Positions 11,261 to 22,683 of a stretch of DNA of 64,000 nucleotides are shown one piece after another; positions within the stretch are counted from its first letter, which is position 1; each line of letters begins with the position of its first letter. The notes under the pieces were generated by a model. That model ran no database searches and was not told the DNA's origin. It saw only the letters and a program-made list of their open reading frames with translations. This stretch comes from Uranotaenia lowii (lineage: Eukaryota > Arthropoda > Insecta > Diptera > Culicidae), in the NCBI RefSeq assembly GCF_029784155.1, contig NC_073691.1:87985361-88049360 (forward strand). Reading direction: 5' to 3'. A program made the position numbers and the translations under genes.

Positions 11261-12637
11261 CTGAAGGTGGATTTCGAAAGGTAACTTTGGATAGTTTTAA
11301 CCTTACATTTTTGCACAATTTTTAAGAAATAAACAACGACTTCTCACCTAATGTGATCTGAAGCTGTAATGTAAGAATCATTCGATAAATCTATGTTTCC
11401 AGATTCAATTTTGCCCAAACTCGGTGCTGTTATTTCTGATCACCACCAATTTGACCGAGTGAAGGGAGGTCATTTTAAAAGTTGAAGACCGAAATCAAAA
11501 ATTGAAAATACACCGAAACGAAACTGATAAAAAAACACCAGCCAAGAAGCTCAACGAAAAGAATGGGGAGGTGAATGAGTGAAAAAAAAACCACAGAGGA
11601 AGGATGAAGAAGATCAAGAGATTCGAGAAAAACCGGTCCTTCTTTATTTTAATGAGCTCAGGTAGTTTTTTTTTCTCTTCTCATTTTGACTTCTTACCTC
11701 TGCAGACTGCCCTGTTCGATTAACTTGTGATGATGCTCCCTATCATCCCAGAAAGCTCAACGATTTCAGAATTATTCGAAACGATGGAATCTTCCTTTGT
11801 CGTGTTTATTTGGATCCCGTGCACACTAGAGTTGAGACCATTTTTAAGCAAAACTTTGCTGACATTTAAGGTCCAAATAATACATAATAATGGTATTAAA
11901 AAGCAAAATCATGATAACTATTTTACATTTTATGGCACAAAGCGTAAAATCGATTACAGATATCTATATAAACTGTTGATTCTTTAAATGTGGCAGATTT
12001 TCAATAGTGTTAATGTTAGCTTAAATATAAGAAAATTCCAGAATTGAGACAATCTCTTAAATAATTACGCTTTCTCAAATGCATTTTTTTCTTATAAAGT
12101 ATATCTTTCCAGTGACAGTCAAACAAATTGCAAAATCCACATTTCAACCCACTGTGAGATGATTTCCTATTTCAAACAGAAGATCAGAAATCAGTGGGAT
12201 TAAATTCTCCAGCCACGAGAAGCTGAGGAAAAAAAATCCAACCTTACAAAGAGAGATGTACGTTTTAAGTTGAGACCAATCGATTCTGACTGCGATTACG
12301 CACCGTTTCGAGAAAAGATTTGTTCGAAGATTGCGGTTGCCGCGCCGCCATCCGTTGATCTCTTCTTTTTTTGGGGCTAGATGGATGGTGGCCAAGAACA
12401 AAGCAAACGGTCCGGTCCGAGGTCGAACCGCCTAAATCCTATCCCAATACCTCCGATGCCGGGGGGATGATGATTCCGGAGTGTAGGCATTATAATTTAG
12501 TTAATAAGCATTACTTTGCGAAAAACGTTTCGGTTGCCCTTCGGTTTAATAAAGTCGTCGCCGAGCCGCGTAAGGTTTGGTGGGGGTAGCATTGGGAATA
12601 CTCGTGTGTTCGCCGTTTGAACTTTGCAAATTCTACA
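11261..12637. other. Unassigned sequence with a second GC-richer patch at its end
   Basis: AT-rich until about 12290. Then a patch (about 12290-12610) contains CG-rich phrases such as GGTTGCCGCGCCGCC and GGTCCGGTCCGAGGTCGAAC. The minus-strand LINE has inserted just downstream of it (TSD at 12638-12650), so the sequence resumes at 18404. No gene could be supported. Confidence 0.35.
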
Positions 12638-12809
12638 TCCGTTCTAATCCTTTTTTTTTTTTTTTAACAATTCTTTATTTGAAACGGCTCATACCTTTAA
12701 GCTTTAAAGAGCCAAAATCGATTTTGTTGTTTACAATTGTTTTCTTAACTTAACACTTTGTGAGAGGAGAAAGGAAGATAGAAAGGGAAATATGAAAATA
12801 AAAAGGAAA

Positions 12810-15800
12810 TTATAGACGAAGGTCGATAGCTTTTAGAAAAAGGTAGATTTCGAACATGTAGTCCAAATCTAGCACAGCTAGTACATCTCTCACTGGAACA
12901 TTAGATGGTTTTCCTCGGGCCCTAAGGGAGTCTATTAAATTCGTTCTGGCGACAAGATGGACCTCACACGACCAAACAATATGCTCGATGTCATGGTAAC
13001 CTTGGCCGCAACTACACAAATTGCTGCCAGCAATGTCAAAACGATAGAGTACCGCGTCTAAGGAACAATGATTGGACATGAGACGGGAAAATATACGAAT
13101 AAAATCCCGACTCAGGTCCAACCTATTAAACCAGGGTTTAAGGCTTACCTTTGGGATAATCGAGTGGAGCCACCGACCATCCTCATCCTCGTCCCATTTG
13201 CGCTGCCAGTTGACAAGAGAGTTCCCTCGTACCAAGAAGTAGAATTCGTTGAAGACGATTTCACGTGGATACGTGTCGCCTTCCGTCGCCCCCACCTTTG
13301 CCAGAGAGTCTGCCTTCTCATTGCCCACTATCGAGCAATGAGAGGGAACCCAAACAAAGGTAATGGGAAAGCGACATCTTGTTAAAGCACTCAAAGTATC
13401 CCGTATCTTCTCTAGGAAGAACGGCGAGTGCTTTCCCGGTCGTATTGATCGTATTGCGTCAACTGAGCTTAGACTATCCGTTACAATGTAGTAGTGCCCA
13501 ACAGGCCGTGAGGCGATGCTGTCCAAGGCCCAGTGAATAGCAGCTAACTCTGCTATATACACAGAGCATGGAGACTGGAGGTTATAAGAGGCGCTAGTTG
13601 TTTCGTTGAACACTCCGAATCCCGTTGATTCCTCAATTAGAGACCCATCGGTAAAGTACATTTTGTCAGCATCGACGTGTCTATATTTAGCTTCGAAAAT
13701 TCTTGGAATCAGAAGTGGGCGATGCGAATCCGGGATTCCACGAATTTCCTGCTGCATAGACAAATCAAACTGGACAGAAGAATTATCGTAGTGTGGGCTG
13801 AAAACACGAGTTGGAGAGTACGAAGAAGGGTTTACCTGCATTGACATGAGGACATAGTATACAGACATAAATCTTGTTCGAAAATTTTGCTCAAGTAACC
13901 TTTCAAAATTAACGATCACCAATGGGTTCATGACCTCACATCTGATGAGGAACCGAAGTGATAGTAGATTGTATCGATCTTTCAAAGGGAGTATTCCTGC
14001 CAAAACTTCAAGACTCATGTTGTGCGTTGAGGGCATAGAGCCCATTGCGATGCGGAGACAACGGTATTGGATACGCTCGAGTTTGATGAGGTGAGATTTG
14101 GCAGCTGACTGGAAACAGAAGCTACCATATTCCATCACTGAAAGAATGGTTGTTCGATACAATTTTAAAAGATCTTCTGGGTGGGCTCCCCACCAGGTGC
14201 CTGTGATTGATCGGAGAAAATTTATTCTTTGTTGGCATTTTCCTTTCAGATACTCAATATGGGCTCTCCAGGTACACTTGGAGTCAAACCAAACCCCAAG
14301 ATACTTAAAACACCTCGATTGAGTGATCGTTCTGCCTAGGAGTTGAAGCTTCGGTTGAGCAGGTCTATGTTTCTTAGAGAAAACAACCATCTCCGTTTTC
14401 TGAGGGGAAAACTCAATCCCAAGCCCCAACGCCCAGGAAGACAATCTGTCTAAAGTATCTTGTAAAGGTCTGTGCAGATGAGACTCGGAAGATCCTGTGA
14501 CAGACACCACGCCGTCATCTGCAAGTTGTCTTAGAGTGCAGCCTTCAGAGAGACAACTATCGATGTCACTTACGTAAAAGTTGTACAAAAGTGGACTTAA
14601 ACATGAACCCTGTGGGAGGCCCATGTAGGAGGTTCTTCTAATTGCAATATCTCCGTGAGCAAAGTTCAGATGTTTCTCACAAAGCAAGCTGTATAAGATG
14701 TTGTTCAATAGTGGAGGCAGACCCCGGGAGTGCAACTTGTCTGACAACACCTCTATTGAGACTGCATCAAAAGCTCCCTTTATGTCTAGAAACACTGAAG
14801 CCATTTGCTCACGTTTTGCGTACGCCATTTGTATCTCTGAAGACAGCAAAGCAAGACAATCGTTTGTTCCTTTGCCCCTTCGAAACCCAAATTGAGTATC
14901 TGAAAGGAGACCATTTGTTTCTACCCATTTATCCAAACGAAACAAAATCATTTTCTCCATCAATTTACGTATACAAGACAACATCGCTATTGGACGGTAC
15001 GAATTCGCATCGGACGCTGGTTTTCCGGGCTTTTGGATAGCGATAACTCTCACTTGTCTCCACTCTTGGGGAACAATGTTATGCTCCAAGAATTGATTAA
15101 ATAAACTTAACAAACGAAATTTGGCGGCGTCCGGAAGGTTTTTCAACAAGTTAAATCTAATTTTATCAATACCCGGAGCTGAATTGTTGCAAGAGAGGAG
15201 GGCAAGTGAGAATTCGACCATCGAAAAACTGGAATCCAGACCACACCTTTCAGGAAGCACATCCCGGATTATTTTTTGTACAGGCGTAGAATCTGGACAG
15301 ACTTTCCGTGCAAAGTTAAATATCCATCTATGTGAATATTCCTCACTTTCATTCGTAGATGATCTATTACGCATGCTTCGTGCCACTCTCCACAAGGTAC
15401 TCAAGGATGTTTCTCTTGATAAGCCACCCACAAAATTCCTCCAATACGCCTTTTTCTTCCCCTTGACCAATTTTTTAAACTGATTTTCAAGGGAAACATA
15501 TACTTCAAAAAGGGCGAGAGTTCCATATTTCCGAAAATCTTTGAATGCTTTTGATTTGTCCTTATAAAGCTTGGAACACTGCTGGTCCCACCATGGGTTT
15601 GGAGGCCTTCGGGGAACTGATGAATCTGGGATGGGTTTTGTTTGAGCGCAAAGTGCACTTTCATGTATTAAACGTGAAAGAAAGTGGTACTCCTCTGCAG
15701 GAGGTAAAACATTCGTAGAACCGATTGCTGATGTTATTTCGTCCGAGTATTTTTTCCAGTCGATGTGTCTTGTAAGGTCATATGTCATATTTATTGTGTT

Positions 15801-16493
15801 TGAAGAGCTAACCCCATTGGTGATTGTAATTTTGATTGGCAAGTGATCACTACCATTGAGATCAGGGATTACCTTCCACTGGCAATCCAATGATAGTGAG
15901 TTTGAGCAGAGTGAGAGGTCAATTGCACTTTGTCTTGCAGGAGGTTTAGGTACTCGTGTTTTTTCACCCGTGTTCAAAATTGTTAAATTGAAACTGTCGC
16001 AAATGTCATAGATAAGAGTAGAACGACTATCGTCAATTTGTTCTCCCCAGACAGTTCCATGCGAATTAAAGTCACCCAGGATCAACCTTGGCTCAGGGAG
16101 CACTGAGCACAGGTCCTCTAGGTGACGTCGATCCACTGCAACTCTATGAGGCCAGTACAAACTGACAACGCATAAGTCCTTACCTCTTATAGTTGTATGA
16201 CATGCAACAGCTTCAATTCCTCCTGATAAAGGGAGGTGGATTCTATAGAAGGAGTGATGCTTATTGATCCCCAAAAGCACCCCTCCATAAGAATCGTCGC
16301 GGTCTAGACGTATGACATTAAAATCGTGGAATGAGATGTTAGATTGTGAAGAAAGCCAAGTTTCGGACAACGCAAAAATATCGCAACTAGTTTCATGAAG
16401 TAAAAATTTGAACGGGTCCAGTTTAGGGACGAGACTACGACAATTCCACTGTAAAACAGTGATATCTCCGACCTCTCGGCGTAAATTAGCCAT
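12810..16493 (-). CDS. ORF2 of I-clade LINE: endonuclease, reverse transcriptase, RNase H
   Basis: Uninterrupted 1227-residue frame starting at an ATG (16493-16491). The AP-endonuclease, which nicks target DNA to prime reverse transcription, occupies residues 1-230 with WNCRSL (16-21), SETWL (43-47), GDFN (140-143) and SDH (215-217). The RT region spans about 440-720 with SYRPIAMLS (498-506), QFGFRRGKGTND (534-545), FLDIKGAFDA (568-577), GLPQGS (625-630) and the catalytic ADD in QLADDGV (656-662). RNase H is at about 945-1070 with all four acidic residues: D949 in FTDGS, E982 in IAELAA, D1006 in VTDSL and D1062 in EKADSLA. A C-terminal cysteine/histidine cluster, CSCGQGYHDIEHIVWSC, closes the protein. 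All catalytic residues are present, so it could be active. It overlaps ORF1 by 8 bases (ATGGCTAA). Confidence 0.95.
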   Translation of the reverse strand: MANLRREVGDITVLQWNCRSLVPKLDPFKFLLHETSCDIFALSETWLSSQSNISFHDFNVIRLDRDDSYGGVLLGINKHHSFYRIHLPLSGGIEAVACHTTIRGKDLCVVSLYWPHRVAVDRRHLEDLCSVLPEPRLILGDFNSHGTVWGEQIDDSRSTLIYDICDSFNLTILNTGEKTRVPKPPARQSAIDLSLCSNSLSLDCQWKVIPDLNGSDHLPIKITITNGVSSSNTINMTYDLTRHIDWKKYSDEITSAIGSTNVLPPAEEYHFLSRLIHESALCAQTKPIPDSSVPRRPPNPWWDQQCSKLYKDKSKAFKDFRKYGTLALFEVYVSLENQFKKLVKGKKKAYWRNFVGGLSRETSLSTLWRVARSMRNRSSTNESEEYSHRWIFNFARKVCPDSTPVQKIIRDVLPERCGLDSSFSMVEFSLALLSCNNSAPGIDKIRFNLLKNLPDAAKFRLLSLFNQFLEHNIVPQEWRQVRVIAIQKPGKPASDANSYRPIAMLSCIRKLMEKMILFRLDKWVETNGLLSDTQFGFRRGKGTNDCLALLSSEIQMAYAKREQMASVFLDIKGAFDAVSIEVLSDKLHSRGLPPLLNNILYSLLCEKHLNFAHGDIAIRRTSYMGLPQGSCLSPLLYNFYVSDIDSCLSEGCTLRQLADDGVVSVTGSSESHLHRPLQDTLDRLSSWALGLGIEFSPQKTEMVVFSKKHRPAQPKLQLLGRTITQSRCFKYLGVWFDSKCTWRAHIEYLKGKCQQRINFLRSITGTWWGAHPEDLLKLYRTTILSVMEYGSFCFQSAAKSHLIKLERIQYRCLRIAMGSMPSTHNMSLEVLAGILPLKDRYNLLSLRFLIRCEVMNPLVIVNFERLLEQNFRTRFMSVYYVLMSMQVNPSSYSPTRVFSPHYDNSSVQFDLSMQQEIRGIPDSHRPLLIPRIFEAKYRHVDADKMYFTDGSLIEESTGFGVFNETTSASYNLQSPCSVYIAELAAIHWALDSIASRPVGHYYIVTDSLSSVDAIRSIRPGKHSPFFLEKIRDTLSALTRCRFPITFVWVPSHCSIVGNEKADSLAKVGATEGDTYPREIVFNEFYFLVRGNSLVNWQRKWDEDEDGRWLHSIIPKVSLKPWFNRLDLSRDFIRIFSRLMSNHCSLDAVLYRFDIAGSNLCSCGQGYHDIEHIVWSCEVHLVARTNLIDSLRARGKPSNVPVRDVLAVLDLDYMFEIYLFLKAIDLRL

Positions 16494-17794
16494 CGAGAGA
16501 GATAAACACTGAAAGAAGGGGCCAAGTTTGCATCAACTGCTTCAAAAATGTCTTAACCATAGGAAGCATTGCACTAACAATGCTTCTTATGGATTCAGAA
16601 ACGTTAAAAAACGTGAAAATTCCATTAAGTATGTCAGAAAACTTGAAAAGTCCCGGTTGATGAGTTGATTCTGACAAATCCGCATTAGTAACGGGAGCTT
16701 TTGAAGTCCCAGCTGCTGTTGAATTATTCTGTGGAGAAAAGGTCGCGCGGAATCCAGGAGGAATTTGTTTTTTCTTGTCTGTAGCAATCACTTTTTTGGT
16801 GATGTTGATTGGAGGGCTGATTGTCGGGATTTTATTCGGAATCTTAGGGGTCTTAGTAGTTGGTTTTGAACGTTTTCGCGAGTTCGCTACAAAAATAAAC
16901 GGGTTCTCCTCATCTGTTGTGTCCTCGTTGTCAACTGGCAGCACTGTGAAAATGTTACTGGACTGCGGTTGGATCGGAGGCGCCGCGCCCTTTAGTATGG
17001 CGGCATAGGAACGTTTTGACCGTTCCTTCAAAGAGCGCCTTTGACTATCCCAGCGGCTCTTAAACGCCTCGCACAAGGAGATGTCATGAGGTGAGCCCCC
17101 GCAATAGATACATTTCTGTTCTATTGCTGAGCATGCTCCATCCCCATGAACCTCCCCGCATTTGGGGCAACGCTTCTTGCTACAACAATGGGAAGCTGTA
17201 TGCCCCAATTTAATGCAATTTTTGCATTCCATCGGGCGAGGCACGAAGAGCCGCACAGGAAGCCTCAAAACTCCGTCAATCAAGACGTAGTGAGGGAGGG
17301 CGGTACCCGCAAAGGTCACTCGAAATGAAGCTGAAGGCGAGTACTTTTTAACTCCTTCTACGACGGTGGTAGTATTGAGTTGGCGGCAATCCAACGTGGT
17401 ACTCTAAATTAATGAATTTGCTGGCAACAATTTCATTAGCGGATTTATGATTGTCCACGACAACGCGCAACTTGTTTGGTCGCACCTTAGTAACGCAGGT
17501 TACGGAGGGCCACCTCGCCAGATCTTTAGTGATCTGCACTACGTTTAGCTGTTTGCCGTTAGCTTTGGGCCGGATGAAAACCACCCATGGCCCAGAAAAA
17601 GACGAACCATCTGTGTAGGTTCGGAGTCGAGGAGCTACACTGTCATCTGTGGGTGATGAAGAATTATTGGACGTACGAGAATGATTAGCACTTGAGGGAC
17701 CAGCATCGTCTGAATCCTCCAAATGCTCTTCATTCTCGTACATGGCTTCCTTTTCGTCCACCGATGACGAGTTTAACCCCCCGCCTTCGTTCAT
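16486..17794 (-). pseudogene. ORF1 (nucleic-acid-binding Gag-like protein) of I-clade LINE, one frameshift
   Basis: The first part starts at the ATG 17794-17792 (protein begins MNEGGGLNSS), is acidic and serine-rich, and includes GPWVVFIRPKANGKQLNVVQ. The frame is lost near 17394, where one extra base (+1) is needed to continue into LDCRQLNTTTVVEG in the next frame. The second part holds three consecutive CCHC zinc knuckles: CKNCIKLGHTASHC, CPKCGEVHGDGAC and CIYCGGSPHDISLC. A basic, proline-rich tail follows and ends at TAA (16488-16486). ORF1 proteins of this clade coat the LINE RNA in the cytoplasmic ribonucleoprotein. The stop overlaps the ORF2 start in ATGGCTAA, suggesting that ORF2 is made by termination-reinitiation. 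The frameshift is probably a mutation, though a sequencing error cannot be excluded. Confidence 0.88.
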
Positions 17795-18390
17795 ATTTTT
17801 GCACGGGAACACGAATGTCGCCCGTGTTTAAAATATGACCGAAGCAACCAAAATTCAAAATATGTACAGGGAAATAAATAGACGAGAGAATAGTGAAAAA
17901 ATGAAAAAAGAGACTTACAAAGGTTCTTGCACTTTTCAATTGCATGTATCTTCTTTTGTTCAGCAACCACGTGGTCCTCTTTGGAAGAAGATGGCGACCA
18001 AGTTGAGTCTTTGCTGCTGATGACGCTCTTGAACGCAAACGACCGATCCACCGAGATGTCCTGTATCCTGCTACCCACGGCAAACAGCACCGGAACCAAC
18101 GGTAACAGCTCCCACGTTATCCACACTCGGGTTTGTCGGGGGAACAATTAACACTTCCCCGATGGCGACAACACTCGCACCGATGATGATGGCCAGATAA
18201 AACTCACGCCAATTTCAATTTCGTGTCTCTGGAATTCGGCAAACGATTTGGTCGGTAGAAAAACAAACCACCACGTTCGGACTAACTGCACTGTCCGATT
18301 TCAAAAAAGCAGCGAGTTATAATAAAACACACTCCGATCGAAACGTTGGGAGAACACAACCGTTCAGCTTGAGCGATTGAGTTGGAATGG
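17795..18390 (-). promoter_or_regulatory. 5' UTR and presumed internal promoter of the I-clade LINE
   Basis: About 600 bp between the TSD-defined 5' end (minus-strand start CCATTCCAACTCAATCGC) and the ORF1 ATG. Short frames occur but have no motif. LINEs of this clade carry an RNA polymerase II promoter at their extreme 5' end; that function is inferred, not seen. Confidence 0.5.
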
Positions 18391-19249
18391 TCCGTTCTAA
18401 TCCTGTATTAAGGAACTTTCCGAAATCAAAGGAAATCAAGCTTGCGTTTGTGCCGATCTCGATAGAAAATTAAATGGCCGATGAATTCATTCCCAGTTAG
18501 TTTGTTATTTAACACTAAACATACCGACACTTTGTATATACCTATTCGTACCGCGAGCGGTCAAATGACGGCAAACACCGTTTTCGCTAAAACTCCCTTG
18601 TTTCTCAACCGATTTCTACCAAATTTATAGTTTTGAAAAGCTTATAATTCGACTCAAATATGCTTCTCAGACAATTTTCAGCTACATCAACAACTTTAAA
18701 GTTATTTACAGTACAAGATAAATTTTATGAAAAAACATGCTTCAGGAAAAAGGTTGTAAATCAGTTATTATGTGCTCGAAAAAATTTCACTTAGTGCCTG
18801 AGAAAGCTGAAGTTAGAAGCTATATGTTGCACATACAGAATTTTTTTTTAAAAACTTTCTAAGATCATGGCCACAAAAAATGTAAAAAAGTTGTGTAAAA
18901 CCCGTACTTTTCAATCAATCAACCGCCAAAGCTGTTCCTGTTACAGTAGAAAATTTTGAAAAAGTGAATTGAAAAGTAGACGTAATTTGTCACATTTTGG
19001 CATCTTTAGATTTTTAAAATAATAAATACATAATTTTTGACGGCTTTTCAAAGGTAGTTGTTTTGCGAACTTTTAACGAATCTGGATATTCTGAGACAAT
19101 CCCTACACCCAAATTCAGCTTTGCATTGGATTTTGAGTACGTTAACGTATAGTTTACGCTAGGCTTGCCAGATACTTTCAGAAAAAAGCGGGACATTTCA
19201 CGACAAAAAAGCGGGACATAGCCGAAAAAAGCGGAACATTTTAGAAACT

Positions 19250-20162
19250 CTTAGCAAAGCTTGATTGTATAGCAAACTTGTAGGTATTTACGTATGTATA
19301 CCATTAGCCAAAGTTGTTCATAGAAAGTACACTAAGTTCAAATTTTCTTACATGACTTCTATTTACATAATTTTTTGCCATATTCACCGTTATTTTCTAT
19401 GGTTCTCACGGATTAACACGTTATTTGAGATAAAATATTTCGAGTCGTACGTGTCAACGGCAGATTTGATACCGCATAAAAAACCTTTGTGTAATTTGTA
19501 TAAAAATTTGTATGTTTTGTAATTTGTTTAAAAATTTGAAAACCCGAGAAAAGGAAACATTCGATTTGTTAAAAAAAATCTTACTCTATTCCCAAAAAAA
19601 TCTAAATCTACTTGCAATCTCGATCCAAATTCAAGTTTATGTTTGAAATTTGGCTCTTAATAAAACTGCAATAATAATTCTAATAGATTTTTACGGGATA
19701 TAGGATACATTTTTCTTTATCCGCAAATACTTTCCGTGAAAATGAGTTCCTTAAATGAAATCCTGTGGATGATGTTTTTTTTCTAAAATAAAAACTGACT
19801 GAGTTTGATTAAAAACTTGAATATTTTAAAAATGAAATAACACTCAAAATTATAAGTATGCAATCTCTTGCAATTTGTAATCTGATTTTTGAATGTTTAT
19901 TTTGTATCTGAATTCTGAACCTGAATATGAATTCAGGTTCGTGATTCAGCATTAATATTCAAAATTAATATTAAGCTCATGAATGAGTAAACATTGTCAA
20001 GTTTGCTTATTATGAAATTGATTTCAGGATTTTTTCCGAGTTTCCAATACGATTTCAGGAATGTTAAAAAACTAATTTTGATTTCAGATTTCAGATCAAT
20101 ATTTTGATACGAGCCAAGAATTGAAGTCTTTTTCAGAGCCCTCAATCTTTAATCCAGTATTT
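19250..20162. other. Unassigned AT-rich interior of the hAT-ended segment
   Basis: No gene. From about 19800 to 20130 there is a degenerate low-complexity tract built from phrases such as GATTTCAG and GAATTC. A similar tract occurs near the other end at about 32880-33700. Confidence 0.4.
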
Positions 20163-20599
20163 TATATTTGATGTCTTCCCGAGCAGACTTTTATGGCAAA
20201 ATTATAGCAAATTTTGCTATCACGCCCTGAGAGCCGAATGTGCTCTCATTTTGCTTGACATAAGGTGGTACACAGCAAAAATGAGAGCACAAATTTCCAT
20301 ACATGGTTAGCAAAGTGATGCCTAATTTTGCTAAAACTGAGACCTTAACTACAGCTCATTTTTCGAGAGCTTGGAGAGCAAATTGATGCCTATATAAGGT
20401 ATTGCGTAATTTTCAGTGACAGCAAAATTTGGCAACAATATGCTTTCAAAACTTTCGAAAATCGAATTATAGTTTGGGTCTTTGCTTAATAAGTATAGCA
20501 ACTTTTGACGTCATTCTAGCTGTGTATCCCCTTATTTCGAGTAAAATTAGAGCAAATTTAACTTCCAAGACGTGATAGCAAAATTTTATATAATTTGCA

Positions 20600-21287
20600 T
20601 ATATTGTAAATTTCTAAGCTTTAGAATTAATATCACGAAAGCAGATACTGGCCAGAACATAAAGTAAAATATTGTTTACTAACTTACCTGAATTTCTTTC
20701 AGTTTGGATCTTGTCATTTCTCAATGCGTGCAATTTCCTAACATCCAACCAATAATTAGCAGTCGTTTGGAATTGGAGACTCTTGGTCTTGCAGAGCACT
20801 AAAGTTCAACATATCTAGAAAAAAAACATGAAAAAAGCAATTAAAATATTTAACATTTTCCGTTTAACTGTTTTGTTACCATATTGAATCCAAAACAAAT
20901 TTGGAAATTGGAATTCAGAACATTTATTATTCTGTTATAAATTCGATTAAATATACATTTAGGCGTTTAGAACATGTCCGAACAGAACTGGAATTCGTTT
21001 TCAAAAAGGTGATTACAATATTCAATGTTCTGTGAATAGGAGCAAGTAATCAGAAAATTTACAAAACTGTAATCACATTCTTAAAACGAATTTTAAATTG
21101 TTTCATACATGCATGTTTTAAACGCCTGAATATATACCGATCTCCTTGATTTCATAGAATGATTGTTGATGGGAGAAAAAATCTACAATTACAATGCGGT
21201 AGGCAGAAATTGAAAAAGAATTCTAATGTCATTATAATGAGAATATACAAAAATTCAATTTTGAAAAATAGGATTAGCAATAGGTTA
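20600..21287. other. Unassigned AT-rich sequence between nested ends
   Basis: No ORF, repeat end or RNA gene recognised between the CCCGAGCAGAC-type subterminal array and the TTGAGG-type end. Confidence 0.4.
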
Positions 21288-22660
21288 ATTGAGGCCCTCA
21301 GAATCAGATGGGGATAAATTCCTAAATGATAGTTTTGAGAAAACGCGATTTATAGTTGTCAAGGTACTCGATTTTTCATATATATATTTTCATTCGAGCA
21401 GTTGCAATTCAAGCGTATGTGTTATTTTTTTTTTTAAATCTAGATAAAGAAGAAAAGAAACTTAACTCATAATCGATCATTTTGGTACTTGTTCCTTTCG
21501 TCTTCAAAAACCGCCTATAATTATGCACTGGGCAAAATTGCAAGATGGCAATTTTCAATGGTGTACAAACAATGATCTTGCCAGTATTTTTATATCATGC
21601 TTCAGTCTTTAAAAGCATTATTTATTTCCATTGATTTGCAGGAAATTTAGATTAATGATTGAAAAACAATAATTGCTAATCCGTATCACTACCAAATTGT
21701 TCGTTTTGGTATTGAACTATTTATTTCATTTCATGCAGACCAATAAAGCGACAGATTTTAAGCAACGTTAAAACTATAAATAACGTAAAACTCGATTTCT
21801 AGTACCATACTTAGATGTTTCAATCTAGAATAGCAATATAGTATCAATAATAAAACTATGAAATTTATTCAAAACTATGCTACGCAAGAAATGTCGAAAA
21901 ATCACGTTCATGAAGTTGTTTAGTGCACATGTTTCGTGAGTTAGGTGCATTTGGTTGGGAATTCCCAATCAAGTCGACATCTCATTGAACCGCGTACCAT
22001 GCTGCATAATATTCTTGATTCTTAAGCGTTGGATGCTTTTATAAATTTCTGAGCGTGTTCCTTTAAATTATTTATTTCTTAATCTATTAGGTAATTTTTT
22101 ATTATCTAAACGAGCCTAAAAATTAAAATCACCAGTTTCCAATCTAACAGTTGAAGCTCTTATGAAATTTATAGTATAATTTCTGGCGTTTTTTTATAGC
22201 CAAGTTTTTTTGTGCTAGGTAAGAAGTTCAATAACTTAAAAGTGAATTAGCTAAATTTTTTTAGCATTTTCAATAGAAATCTAGGTTTTTTAAATTGTAC
22301 TGCAGTAAGATAGCATTGAGGAAAACTAAAAATATGTAAATAGTTCGAGGTGTCTACGAAAATAGTTCAACAATTAGTAAAGTTACAATGCTACATAATT
22401 GAAGAATATGTACTTACTTCCCCTCGTCGATCGTTTCGGACTCTGCGAGAAATTTTTAGTTGAGAAGGCTGAGGGCGATGTTTGTCGAAAGATAAACTTA
22501 GGCATCTCGGGTTGAACTCTCTTGGACACCGCATTGAGGGTCTAAAAGCAGAAAATTAATATCAGTTTTAAACAGCATAATTCATTTTAACGAATTCTGT
22601 TTACTCAACTGAAAATCTGGCATTTCATAAAAATTTATAATTTCATATTAGGCTTTAGAA

Positions 22661-22683
22661 CTTAGCTTAGCTTAGCTTAGCTT
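22661..22683. repeat. (CTTAG)n microsatellite
   Basis: Four CTTAG units plus a partial fifth. The downstream text (TTGGTTGACTACTCATATCC onward) resembles a recurrent mosquito repeat. Confidence 0.8.

Larger units (their letters stand above)
12651..18390 (-). mobile_element. Full-length I-clade non-LTR retrotransposon (MosquI-like)
   Basis: A 13-bp direct repeat TCCGTTCTAATCC flanks the element exactly (12638-12650 and 18391-18403), which is a clear LINE-type TSD. The poly(A) tail appears as 15 T at 12651-12665, preceded on the minus strand by an AATAAA-type signal about 10 bases upstream. From 5' to 3' on the minus strand it has a 5' UTR of about 600 bp, ORF1 with three CCHC zinc knuckles, ORF2 with endonuclease, RT and RNase H, and a 3' UTR. 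That domain set, with RNase H and a knuckle-bearing ORF1, fits the I clade, which includes the mosquito MosquI elements. It appears complete, and its only seen coding lesion is one frameshift in ORF1. It sits in reverse orientation in otherwise unassigned DNA. Confidence 0.93.
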
